From Patellaria atrata CBS 101060 (taxonomy: Eukaryota > Ascomycota > Dothideomycetes > Patellariales > Patellariaceae): a DNA stretch of 64,000 nucleotides. Below are positions 35,902 to 47,195 of the stretch, piece by piece. The stretch lies in contig MU006090.1 in the NCBI GenBank assembly GCA_010093705.1, positions 1,887,817 through 1,951,816 of the forward strand, read 5' to 3'. The notes beneath the pieces were generated by a model that had not been told where the DNA came from, searched no databases, and saw nothing but the letters and a program-made list of their open reading frames with translations. The position numbers and the translations under genes were made by a program. Each line of letters opens with the position of its first letter. The stretch's first letter is position 1.

Positions 35902-38667
35902 ATGCCCTCAAGAAAGCGCGGGAGACAGGAGATGGAAGCGAATGAGCCAGAATCACAACCAAACTCAGATCCTACTCTCTTAGATAAACTGAGGAACATG
36001 TGGGAGTTTGCCAGCCTGAACCAATACCTCCATATGTTCGGAAGTGTTGTCAAAGTGTCCGATGATCTAGACATAGAAGTATATACAATCCCGAAAAGCA
36101 CTATAAGAATTACAGTTTCTGATGCTAAGATTTGTTTAGGAGATGGAAAGCGAATGCCTAAAGCCCACCCATTCCGAACGGCTTTCGCAAGTAGGCTTAG
36201 CACTCCTGAAATATGTCTCTTCGCACAAAGGCTTGACGCAAGTGACACTGTTCACATCCTTTAGACCTAGTCATGAATCTAACTCATCCTTAGTCCCGAA
36301 ATATTTGACGAATACACTCGTCGACAATACGTCGCAAAGGCGCCTGAGCGAAACCCTTTCGGCACTGATGAATCTCCTAAAAAGTTCGCGGATTTCGATA
36401 CGTTAACGAAGATACGGATTCTCCATCAACTCTCGACATGGACACTCAATAATGCTGACCGCATTCGCTCGCAAATGTTAGAAGATGACGAAACACAATG
36501 GGTATGTATTAAGTATTACCCTCCTGATATTATTTATTAACACATGGATTACTTAGCGTATGGAGCCGCTAGGTTGGGATTCTGATAACAATGAGTACTT
36601 TGTACTAGATGATAACCGCCTGTATCGCCGTACTCCTGCTCCGCTTCCACCCACCCCGAAGGGAAAACCCAAGTCAAAATCAAAACCAAAGAAGAAAGGA
36701 TCGCGGGCGAGCAAGCGGAGAAAGGTCTCAAATGCCGTCATGGAGAGTGATGATGGTGAAGAAGCGGAAGACAAAGAAGATAGTACGGTCATCGAACAGC
36801 CAGAAGATGATGGTTTTGGGGGTATGAAGTGGGAGTGGATCGCCATTACGCTGGACGAGTACAACGCATTCGTCGATTCGATAAAGCGTAGTCGAGACCC
36901 AAATGAGAAGGTTCTGCATAAACGTCTGGTAGAGAGTGTGTTACCCATAATAGAGAAGCGAGCAGACGAACAGCGATTAAAGGCTTTAAGGAAGCAGAAG
37001 GAGTTAGAGAACTTACAGAAACTTGCTACTGCAAAGCGGTCGAGCAGAATACAGCACAAAATGGAAGAACAAAAGAAAGAGCAAGAGCGTATCGATGCAG
37101 AACGCAAGCGTCGGGCGGATCTTGAGATGGCGCGCAAAGAACAAAACAAGCAACGCAAAATGGAAGAGGTGAGCTTTATACCCCCTGAAGATATTGTGCT
37201 ATAACTAATCGATGTTTAGGCACGCGAATCGCGGATGATGACTCGTGAACAACGGGTTAAGGAACGTGAAGCGAAACGTATCCTCCATGAGGAAGAACTC
37301 AGAAAGCTGGAGGAAGATAGCAAGAAAGTTGACTCTAATGAAGCTCGCCTTTCGGAACGCCATATCAAGGCGGAAATGGAGAAACGCCAGAAGGAGCTTG
37401 AAAGGCTTGCTGATGAGGAAGAGGAATGGATATTTGACTGCTCGGGTTGTGGAATGCATGGTGAAAATCTCGTAAGTACATAGTAACCTCATTTGTTATG
37501 TGCCGGATCTAATCTTCTCAGGACGATGGATCCCACAGCATAGCATGTGAAAAGTGCAATGTCTGGCAACATAGCGTTTGTCATGGCATCAAGCAAGAAG
37601 AAGCCGAGCGCGAAGACTTCCACTTCGTCTGTAATGACTGTCGGCGACGCGCTGAAGATACCAATAAACCGAAGATTGCACCATTAAAACTCCGCATAGG
37701 CTCATCTGCATCGCCGAAGATTGAGAAGGGCACGATTGACATTACCATGGACGATGCTCACTTAACACCTAAACCTGGATCTTCTACTCTAGATCGTGTA
37801 GAGATCCCCCCCCCACAAGACTCCAATATCGGACTAGCAGGAAATTCCACACTTCTAACCAACGGTCCGAGTCTATCACCACAAGGCCAGCCAAAAGGGC
37901 CTCCTGGTATCCACAGGACCGGTGGAGCGTACAATGTTTCGGAAGTCCCCACCTTTAACCAGCCACACCCCATATCACCAAGACCTACCTCGTCAGATGC
38001 TATCCCTTCATCTTCGCCAGCGCCGGTCAAGCAATCAGCACTATATACGAATGGTTTATCCTCTTCTCGGCCGTCATTTACTAACGGCACTCTACCATCT
38101 ACCACTAACGGTGTCCGACCAATGGCTTCTAATCCTTTCTCTTTTAACGGGCCAGCATCAGATTCGTTTTCCTCCGCGCGCCCGCCCTCCGCTCATTCCG
38201 CTCGCAGTGGCTCTCCTGCCAAACTACCACCTCCACAGTCACCTTTACACAGAAACGGCATTTATGCCACCCCGAGTCAGAATCCCTATCCTCCAGCCGG
38301 TAGTCCATATGCGTCTTTCCCACTCTCCACCAGTCGTCTCTCATCACACTCCCCTGTAAAGCATAGCTCCCCTAATGCTCATCGGACCTCTCCCATCCTG
38401 CACCACGCCAGCTCACCCCGAGTATTACACAACTCTCATCAGCAGCCCCAGGGAGCCTCGGAGCTACTTCCGAGCGCAGCGTCCGGGATCTCGCCCGAGA
38501 AGCATAGCTCGCCACGGCCGCAGTCTCTGGATGCAGTATCATCCACACCTGTTCTACCGCCCGTGCAGAATCTCAGTCCAACGGCCAGCTTTACCAGTCT
38601 AGAACCGCCAGTCAAGAAGACACCGGTGTTGTCACCGGAGCAAGGGAGGAAGTTGAATGGAGTATAA
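35902..38667 (+). CDS. PHD-finger chromatin-associated protein
   Basis: This nuclear protein likely reads histone tails. Exons are 35902-36078, 36140-36237, 36294-36501, 36557-37168, 37220-37471 and 37522-38667, giving 830 aa. The second intron (36238-36293) has a GC donor (GCAAGT); only this splice yields GLTPEIFDEYTRRQY in frame. The N-terminal 160 residues form a helical DDT/WHIM-like region (RNMWEFASLNQYLHMFG, LLKYVSSHKGLTPEIF). A Lys-rich stretch (KPKSKSKPKKKGSRASKRRK) is a likely nuclear signal, and a long charged coiled coil spans about 285-430. The PHD zinc finger is C4HC3: Cys439, 442, 458, 461, His466, Cys469, 486, 489. The last 300 residues are Pro/Ser-rich and disordered. The role is probably in chromatin remodelling; the complex is not identifiable. 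Confidence 0.92.
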
Positions 38668-41076
38668 GCGGATTTATTCTAGAAGGTTTGTTACTGTTGG
38701 ATATTTTTCAGATTGGAGTTTTGGATACCTGGGTGGTTTGTAGGTATATGGCGTTGTGGGCGATGTGTGTTCTGCGGTCAGGGTTGGGTTAACTACATTT
38801 ACGTTGGGTGACTGCGTATGGTGGGGTGTACGGTGCGGTCGACTTAAGGTTCTGGATATTGCATGGTGTTGGGAAGTGACAGTATATTACAACTGAATAT
38901 GTGATGAGATACCAAGAGTGATGCACAGCATAGAGGTATTGAATTGGAAGTGGAATTGTGAACCTTACATTATATCAGAAAGCGACTGCACTGTACAACG
39001 TAGTCAATTTATTCAATGCGACGTAGGGAGCAATGTGCACGGTACTCTACATGTATACGGTGCGGTCTTGAGTTGTACTGTACAAAGTACCTATCCAGTC
39101 CAGTTCTCACATCCAATAAATCACGAATAGCGGTAAAATTCGGTACAAAAGGTTATCTGCATCCGAAAGAAACTATCCCGTACTCCGTTGCGAACGCCCT
39201 TACGCTATTTGACAACCACGCTCTCTATCTCACTTCATTCTCCCATCCAGAAATAGTGAGGATTACCTCGACCTACCCCGATATATAGGCATATATCAAC
39301 GTCTGTGTATAGTGCAGAGATATACCTTTTCTATACCTGCCCGCGCTATTAGGGTATGGCTACCGGTACGGCGTATTAGGGAACGGTACGGTACAAGGTG
39401 GAGACGTTTATGGGCCATTTGGGCTGCGTATGCTGTACATTTTATAGGTTAGCGAGAGAGGGGTACGGTACAGTTGAGGGAAGCGACCAGGTAGGTTAGA
39501 GATAGGAAATAAGGTGGTTTATGGGGAAGACGAAGGTGGACCAGAGAAGAAAGATGTACGGTATAAGGTATGTGTACGGGAGGGAATAGTTGTACGGTAC
39601 CGGGTATGTGTACGGGAGGAGATAGTTGTACGGTAGCAGATAGAAGTACAGTAAGAGAAAGGTATACGGTACGAGCTATGTGTACGGTACGAGCTATATG
39701 TACGGTACGAGCTATATGTACGGTCGGGTACGAGAAAGGTGTACGGTACGAGATATGGGAGAAAGCTGTACGGTACGAGAAAGGTGTACGGTGCGGAGGT
39801 TGTACTGTACGATAGGAGGAAGAACAATAAAGGTACGAGAAAGATGAGCTGTCGGGTGAGATCGGGCCGGCAGCGAGCGGATTGGCAGCTTGGGGTCCAA
39901 ACTCTAGGAACAAATATTTTCTCTTTCATATGGTCCGGTCTGATATTCTTCCCCAAAGCCCCAAATCCTCCGTGAAGCAACGTGACTATAATGACCTCGC
40001 TGGACATATGCTCACGAGATACACCACATCAGGTGTTTAAACGACTGCAGAGACCCCATCAGAGAGGGATATACCCAACGGGTTTCTTGAAGGATGCATG
40101 AAAACGACTGGAAATATTAGTTCATCCAAAAATTCCTTCCCGAAATAGAGATGGTTGCGAATTAACCGATATTTCTAAGTCTAAGTAGTTTAGACGCGAC
40201 CATGGAAGTCGAAGTCCAGGTCAAGGTGGATTTAAAAGCATTCGTATTTAGCCCAACCATACAATTCAGAGAGATGAAGATTGAGAAGTGAATCCTTGTC
40301 CCAATGTATCTTCAAAGCTTGATGGTAAGTTCGTAACGGTCCCGGATGTTTCTCGACCGCGCCTACAGCGGCTAAGTAACTGGACCCAATGTCTGCCTTG
40401 CTTACCGTTTATGGTTTAGGCTGTGCTTCCAGCTCAACCCAACATCGACCTCCTGGGTCAAACCTCCGCAAACATCCCTTACAAAGATACAAAGTATAGC
40501 TGATGAACAACATGGTATATATATTACCAACAGACAACCTTTAAGAATCATTGGTTGGTGCTAAGTTGAGCATATTGCATCCCCGGGATTCCATACTTCG
40601 CGCTTTTAGTAGTTCTACTGTACAGTAACATCAGAAAGGTCTTCACGACCATACATCTTTAAGAATTAAGTATCAATTCCGTACATTAAAGTGCGTGAAT
40701 CTATCAGCTGTCATTCTCTGTTGTTGGCTATATAGTCTCTCGTCTTATTTCCCCAGTTTATGTTCATCAATTATGTTGTCGGCATTTGCTCCACCAGACG
40801 GCCGAACCATGCGAAAGGATTTGATAGATTGAGTAGGTTCATGGGTGGATTCCACTTAACCACTATAGCTACCATGCACTGTCATACCACTTGCTCCCTA
40901 GAAAGAGACGTGCATTTACCCAAAGTAACAAGCTCGTATTTTTCAATGGGATAGAGCTTGCACAGAATATCTATAAACCGCTGTAGTCGCTGTCTATGAC
41001 AGAGGTAAGAAGAAGTCTCGTCCAGAGCATTTTCTTAAGTATCATTCGAAAGGAGATTTCAGGATCTTAATACAAG
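38668..41076. other. Intergenic region with GTAC-type repeats
   Basis: This 2.4-kb stretch holds no credible gene. It contains GTAC-palindrome patches at 38988-39080 and 40617-40630 and the dense repeat block at 39360-39840. The last part, up to 41076, is the upstream region of the sugar transporter gene. Confidence 0.6.
39360..39840. repeat. Degenerate cluster of TGTACGGTACGAG units
   Basis: About twenty copies of a GTACGGTAC or GTACGG/GGTAC core, many extended to GTACGGTACGAGCTAT, occur at irregular spacing of roughly 15-30 bases. The core is self-complementary. It encodes a low-complexity string on the minus strand (TVHIARTVHIART), which is a by-product of the repeat and not a gene. Confidence 0.8.
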
Positions 41077-42986
41077 ATGGGTCTTCTCGGACACGGTGAA
41101 GAGTTCGCGAGCGATCCTCGTCTCGCCAACATCGCGAAAGCGGACACCATACCATGGTATAGGAAGCCGAACCTGCGTTTACTGTATCTCATTCTGATAC
41201 CATGTGCTCTCGGCGTCGAGATGACATCTGGATACGATTCCTCTATGATGGTCAGTTCTCTCTTTGGCAATAAGAAGTACAGTACAGTACATGTGCTAAT
41301 ACTGCATAGAACGGCCTTCAAGCTGTACCTGCCTGGGATAAATGTATGTAGTGTTAATTATACGTAAAGGTCTAAAAGCTAAATGTCACTTCAAAGACTT
41401 CGACTCCCCCAAGGGATCCCGTCTCGGACTGTACAATGCCATCTACTCATTGGGTGCTTTGCTCGCTATTCCCTTCGTTCCTTATGCCTCAGACCGCCTA
41501 GGACGACGAAAGACAATCTTTATGGCGTCTATAGTTATGATTATTGGTGGTAGGTTCAAGTATTCTAGCGATTTGTACCTCTTCGCAATGTCTCAGTCAC
41601 TGACCATTTATAATTAGCTGTCTTGCAAGGCTGTTCTCAAAACTACTCCATGTTCATGTTCTCACGATGGTTACTTGGCTTTGGCATCCCCTTCGCCATC
41701 GTCAACGCTTCGTCTCTTCTTGGTGAATTGGGATACGCCAAAGAGAGACCTATCCTCACTAGTGTCTTCAATGCATCCTGGTTCGTCGGGAGCATCGTTG
41801 CAGCTGGTACAACTTATGGAACTTTTGCAATGACCACCACCTGGTCATGGAGGATCCCCAGTCTCCTCCAGGCCTTCCCCTCCACCCTACAGATTGTCTT
41901 CATGTGGTTCTGCCCCGAAAGCCCCCGCTGGCTCATCTCAAAAGACAGACACGAGGAAGCATTAGCCATTCTCCAAAAATACCACAGCGAGGGTATCGAC
42001 GGCGACGAATTCGTCCGTCTCGAATACGCCCAAATCCGCACTACTATTGCCCTCGAGCTCGAAAACGCAAAGAAATTCCAGTGGGCCGATGTCCTCCGCG
42101 ACGCGCCCATGCGCCGGCGTTTCTTCCTCGCCGGCGTCATCGGCTTCTTCACCCAGTGGTCAGGCAACGGACTGATATCCTTCTACATGAAGATAATCCT
42201 CGAGCAGATCGGCATCAACAACCCGCGAACGATCCAGAAGGTCATCCTTAGTTATACCTGCTGGGGCTTCATTAACGGCCTTCCTATTGCTCTGATAGCG
42301 CCACGGTTCCCCAGACGTAGGATGTTCCTCCTCTGCACCTTCGGCATGCTGACCGTCTACACCGTCTGGACCATCTGCTCCGCCCGCCGGGAAATCACAG
42401 GCGCAAATTCCGCTGCCATCGCCGTCGTTGTGTTCATTTTTGTCTACTCGCCGTAAGTCCCCAACTCCTTCCCGCAGCGGCTTTACAGCAGGATATCCCT
42501 TCCCCCCTTCCCCCCCCCCTACAACCTAGTCCACTAACACCCCCCAGGATCTACAACCTCGGCTGGAACGCGATGACCTACACCTACCTCGTCGAAATAT
42601 TCCCCTTCCAGCAGCGCGCCAAAGGAATCGCCTTCGAGCAGCTCACCGTGCGCCTCGCGAATTTCTTCAACACCTACGTCAACCCCATCGCCCTCGACGC
42701 CATCTCCTGGAAATACTACATCGTGTACTGCATCTGGATGCTCGTCGAGATCACGACCGTGTACGTGTTCTTCCCCGAGACGCACAATCGCACTCTAGAG
42801 GAGCTAAGTTTCATGTTCGAGGGCGAGGACGTCCAGAGGAGGGTTGAAAGGGTCGTGGAGAAGGAGGTGAGGTTTGCGGAGGAGGTGGGCGTGCCGAATA
42901 CGGGGATTGAGCTGGTGCAGCGGGAGGTTTTGGCGGAGGTGGGGGGGAAGGAGGAAAGAGTGGAGGAGAGAGGGAAGGGGGTTTAG
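41077..42986 (+). CDS. MFS sugar transporter (lactose/hexose permease type)
   Basis: This is a proton-coupled sugar transporter with 544 aa and 12 membrane helices. Exons are 41077-41250, 41310-41343, 41397-41549, 41618-42452 and 42548-42986; phases agree. Family signatures are ASDRLGRRKTIF (loop 2-3), SRWLLGFG (TM4), PESPRWLISK (loop 6-7), IYNLGWNAMTYTYLVEIFP (TM10 region) and PETHNRTLEELSFMFE after TM12. Exon 2 is only 34 nt and encodes NGLQAVPAWDK. The C-terminal tail is a charged helix (RRVERVVEKEVRFAEEV). The sequence resembles Lac12-like permeases, but the sugar cannot be assigned. Base use changes along exons 4-5: C-rich third positions from about 41830, then G-rich from about 42830 to the stop. 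Intron 1 contains a GTACAGTACAGTAC repeat. Confidence 0.95.
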
Positions 42987-43158
42987 GCCTTTGCGTTAAG
43001 GGAATGTGGGCACGTTAGCATCGGTTGGGAAACATGTTTGGAGGAAGACGTTCGGGAGGAGGGGAACATGTCGGTATTTCTGATGCGTGCTCTATCTAGG
43101 CAAATCAGGTCATGAACAGGGGGGAATCTCCAGCTGTTATGACAATCAGTGTTCCGTC

Positions 43159-43244
43159 CATCGTGATAACCATCCATCGTGATAACCATCCATCGTGATA
43201 ACCATCCATCGTGATAACCATCCATCGTGATAACCATCCATCGT
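43159..43244. repeat. 16-bp minisatellite, five copies plus a partial
   Basis: The unit CATCGTGATAACCATC is repeated without change five times from 43159 to 43238 and then begins a sixth time. Perfect identity between units suggests recent expansion. Confidence 0.92.
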
Positions 43245-43410
43245 AAACTTTTCCTCCATGTCGAATGCAGAAGCCTCAAAACTGGTACACGGGGGTGGCT
43301 TTCCATCCATCCATCATGATGCCATCAAGCGTAAACCATTCCACCGTGTCGTAATCAGAAGTCTCAAAACCAGAACAAGGGTATGATTTCCATCCAGCCA
43401 TCGAGAAACG
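43238..43410. repeat. Diverged tandem duplication of about 85 bp
   Basis: The segment at about 43238-43320 and the segment at about 43322-43410 share the order CGTAAAC, CCA(T/C)(G/C)GTGTCG-like, AGAAG(C/T)CTCAAAAC and TTTCCATCCA, with scattered differences. It looks like an older duplication beside the minisatellite. Confidence 0.6.
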
Positions 43411-43454
43411 CATGAATCGTAGACCAGAACACCAAAAAGTCGACACGCAGTTAA

Positions 43455-45013
43455 TCAAGGTTCACCATACTTCCGGACAAAAGTGACGTATTGAACGAGA
43501 TCCATAAGGAGCCAGAGGACCTTGCCGTAGTCGTCGGTGATGATGCGGAATTCGTGTTCTTCGGGACCGTCCTGATTGTAGAAAACGCGGATGTAATGCG
43601 CCTTCTTCGTCCTGCAGTATGTGATTCCATCTGGGCACATCATACGTTAGCTTGGGAAAAGAAAATAGATAGGGGGAAGGGGAGGATAGGAACAAACGTA
43701 CCGATGAACTTTGCGAAGCGTGGCATGATGGGATTAGGAGGAATGTCGACATTGAAATCAAGAGAGAGAGCACCGTATTGTTTCGCTTCGAGGACACCAT
43801 GGTAAATCTGTCGGTCTTTCTTGTGGAAGTAGTCGGCGCGGAGCTTGCATCTACAATATCCCGTTTTCTCGTCCACGTTCTCTTCGTACCCAGCGCGACA
43901 AGGATGACCACCGGGAGGGAGCTTCATCCGGAGCACGTCGTGCCAGACGGCGGAATCTGTAGAGTGTTAGGAAGACGTGCCACTTGGAACGTCGGGGCGG
44001 TGACGTTGTACCAGCTTCTGCATCGGTCATTGTGATGGGGCTGCGGTCTGGGTCTGGGTCGGGGACGGCCGCCTGGTCTTTGGCTCCAGCTCCTGCAGTC
44101 TTGACGGGAGCCGGTCTAGCGCGCGACAAGGGCGTACCAGCAGTGTTCGGGACGGTGCCATAGCCAATCTGGGCAGAGGCTTGTCCCTGAGCTCTACGCG
44201 GTGCTTCTTCCTCACGAATTGCGGCCATTTTGGCCAGCTGTTGTCGTTCATGGTCACCGACTTCATCTCTTGCTCCTTGTGGACTCACGATCGCCTTAAA
44301 ATTAGGCTTCTGTTCTTCCTTCTTGAAGGGATCTGTGAATCGCTGTTAGTGTTGTACTGTACGAATGGTGGAGTGAGTATCTTACTTTTACCCTTGACTG
44401 CGTTCTTCACATCGAACGAGCTCATCTTCTTGAGGAGACTCCGCTTGGGAGCCGGTGAAATCAATGGGATGCCAGAACCAAACGGGGAGTCATCGGCGCC
44501 AGCAGCATCCAATTGTTGTTTGGCCCTTTCGGATCGTTCTTCCAGGTCGACGTGACGCGTACGCGTCATCGTTGCCGTTGATTTGGCCGATTCGGTACCG
44601 GCGCTTGATTCCAATTCGTTCTCCAGCCATGCCTCCAGGTTTTCCGTTGGGCTGGTACTTGGTGGCGCCTGGGGGACGGCCAGGGCCGGAAGTGGTTGGT
44701 TTGGGGGGAGAGGAGCGGGAGGTGACCGATTTGGCCGAGGAGGAAGAGGGGTGGTGATCGGGAAGAAGTAACAGGGTGCAAGCACCCTGATACGGTGTTG
44801 GTGATTGCCAGAATCAGCTGGCACTGGTCGGAGAGGACGGGAAACTGCTGGTACCTCGGCGGAAAAAGGGGTTGACATGCGTCCTGGGTACCGCACGTGG
44901 GTGTAGACCTCGACGGTACCCAGGTTGATCTCCCAGGCATTTCCGTCATTGGGGATTTGAACCCTGAGTTCTAGGAACTCAGGGGTGGTAGAACCACTAC
45001 CATTGTGCGTCAT
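43455..45013 (-). CDS. Unrecognised protein with C-terminal Cys-containing domain
   Basis: I do not recognise this protein. Exons are 45013-44386, 44332-44012, 43956-43702 and 43630-43455, giving 459 aa; all four junctions are in phase with normal donors and acceptors, which supports one gene. The N-terminus (about 1-60) is a compact beta-rich-looking segment (EFLELRVQIPNDGNAW, INLGTVEVYTHVRYP). The middle (60-310) is Pro-rich and charged, likely disordered. The last 140 residues form a second compact region (WHDVLRMKLPPGGHPC, TGYCRCKLRADYFHKKD, YGKVLWLLMDLVQYVTFV) with Cys in PC, CRC and YC. No signal peptide or membrane helix is obvious. Introns fall between the compact regions. It may be a lineage-restricted gene. 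Function is unknown. Confidence 0.75.
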
Positions 45014-47195
45014 CTTTTTTGTTGTGGGCGGAGTCTTGCAACAACAAAAAGAAAAATGGTGTTGGTTGAAGAAGAGAGGTGGAAGAAGGTGGGCGATGTG
45101 GGTATAAATAATAAATCTGGTCTGGGCGTTCGTCGCCAAAAGTGCGCGTGACTGTAGAGATCAATAGAAACAGGCAGTCAACAAACGCATCGTCGTTTGC
45201 ATATGCCTACAGTGTGGGGCTTCGAGCTGAGATTAAGTAAAGGAACTGAAGGACTTGCCCATTGAATGCAGGTTTCATGCAAAAGTATTCATTCTTAAGT
45301 GAAGTATGCAAACGGATATTAGGTAAATGATCCTATTGCAAAAACAAAATGGTCATTGCTTAGGGACCTATCCAACAGCTATAGTGAAGGTGAGGGAAAG
45401 GACCTCCATTCCATTGAGGCATTGATGAAAGGGGTACTTAAGTTCTTCACTTCACATGGAATTGTAATCAAGCATTCAACGATGGGGGACTGAAAGTCAA
45501 CAGGAATAACTAGAACCCATTTACGACAGATTCGACAGCTCTAGGGGTCAGAATAGCTTAGGGATGAATTATCTACGGTATGTACTTCATCCTGAGTATA
45601 TATTCCACGAAAATCTTATCTTTGATATTACAAGGAAATCAAGTAACTAATGTACGACTATACATAGACATAGAACAAGAGCGTCGGCTTAACTAGGACT
45701 TTTTCTTATCAAAGTGGGTTTGGACTTATTCTACGATATTTTTCCTTAGGGAGTTGAGTCAAAATGAGGGGGACGATACTTTACAACCGCTATACGAGGG
45801 GGCCAAACGAACATTATCACTCTGGTCCAATTCTTCATTTGACGGAGGAGTACCGGGCTACAGAGCAATGGTTGAACGTGCTGAGAATCAAGAAGTATAT
45901 GGAGAGTGACCATACACATAGGAAGAGTACGCCATTGTACAGTTGAATACTCCAAGGAGGAGTCTACTTGTACCGCTATATATTGGTAGAACTTGACTCA
46001 AGACAACGAAAAAGGGGCCAACGGTATAAAGGATACACACATGAAGACAAGAGTTAGATGAATAGAGGGAGTAGATAAGAGATGGTACGAGATGTGGGAT
46101 CTATTAAGGAGTGATGGGAGCAATGGAGGTGATAGTATTGATGGGTGGACGTCGAGGTTGGTGGGATCAAGCTCCACTCCCAAGCCGCCCAGGAACATTC
46201 AAGCGAGTACAAGCAAGCATCTTGGCCTCGATCAAGCATTATGAAGCTATACAGCGAGAAACTCGGCTTTACGGTGGAGGAGGGAATGGCACCTCAATAT
46301 TCAGATAGTTGAATAGGATGAGATCATTTCAGCCACTGCTTGCGACAGTTAGAAGACGAAGCTTCAATCCCACCACTCCAACAGGATCGGCAGCTCTCTG
46401 AACAGTTGGCGTACTCTCGTCCACGCAGCTAGCACGCTTACGGTTACCTCTTTACCAGTCATTTCCCATGAGAATTCTCGAGGCGGCTCGGGAGAAGCGA
46501 TGAGTTGGGCGAGATGATATGGAAGATCTGCCAAACTTCATTGGAATGAGACCAAGGGGGAAGATGATATCAACTAAAGTAGCATATACCTCTTGAGCTC
46601 TAGGTATTGAACTTACTAGTTTTTGTGTCAGGACGGCAACCGATGAAGCGTCGAATATTCACAGACTCTGGCCTTTTACTATTGCAATACTGTAGAACTA
46701 CCTTACCTTCAAACTACTGCCAGAGTAGGTATTGGAGTGCGTCATAGCTTCTGATGGCATGGATAGCCGCTAGTAAGGAAGATGGTCTGAATCTGACATA
46801 CACCCTACGGTACCCTCATTCCAGGTTCCATTGCCTCCACTCTTCGCCTCTTTTTCCTTCGATCTCGCCATCAAACTGCCTCTTGAGATCTAACTTGATC
46901 TTTCTAGCCCTAGGGTCACCACTCATCCTAGTTTAGAGGCCATTAGGTAATACACTTCTTCGCAAAATATTATAAAAAGAACCATCTGCCCCAACACTTT
47001 CACAACACCAAAGCTGCAAAGTTCGTATCTTAAGCGGATTTCGTTCTGAAGGCCCGCCTACGAGTGTTAATCCTCGTTGCGCGCCCATCTTCTGGAATCC
47101 TCAACTTACTACCTGCAGTGGTCAATGCTATCGGCAGCAAATAGTCGCAGACCTTTTTATTTTACTCCCTTTGTTCAGTCCATTCGATCCATCAA
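45014..47195. other. Divergent intergenic region, unrecognised gene / AAAP transporter
   Basis: This 2.2-kb stretch holds no gene I can support. It contains the upstream regions of the two divergent genes. Open frames on both strands at 45998-46308 overlap each other and have no recognisable product. The 46940-47190 part is pyrimidine-rich before the transporter start. Confidence 0.55.

Larger units (their letters stand above)
42987..43454. other. Convergent 3' flanks with minisatellite
   Basis: This stretch lies between the stop codons of the sugar transporter (plus) and the unrecognised gene (minus). It holds the 16-bp minisatellite at 43159-43244 and an adjoining diverged duplication. Confidence 0.7.

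Noticed and set aside
39449-40007. Two minus-strand open frames of about 155-162 codons
   Set aside because: Their products are strings such as TVHIART and SYRTYSS that simply translate the GTACGGTAC repeat block; no start context, domain or splice support.
43159-43244. Possible CRISPR-like array
   Set aside because: Units adjoin directly with no spacers, and the host is a eukaryote; it is a minisatellite.
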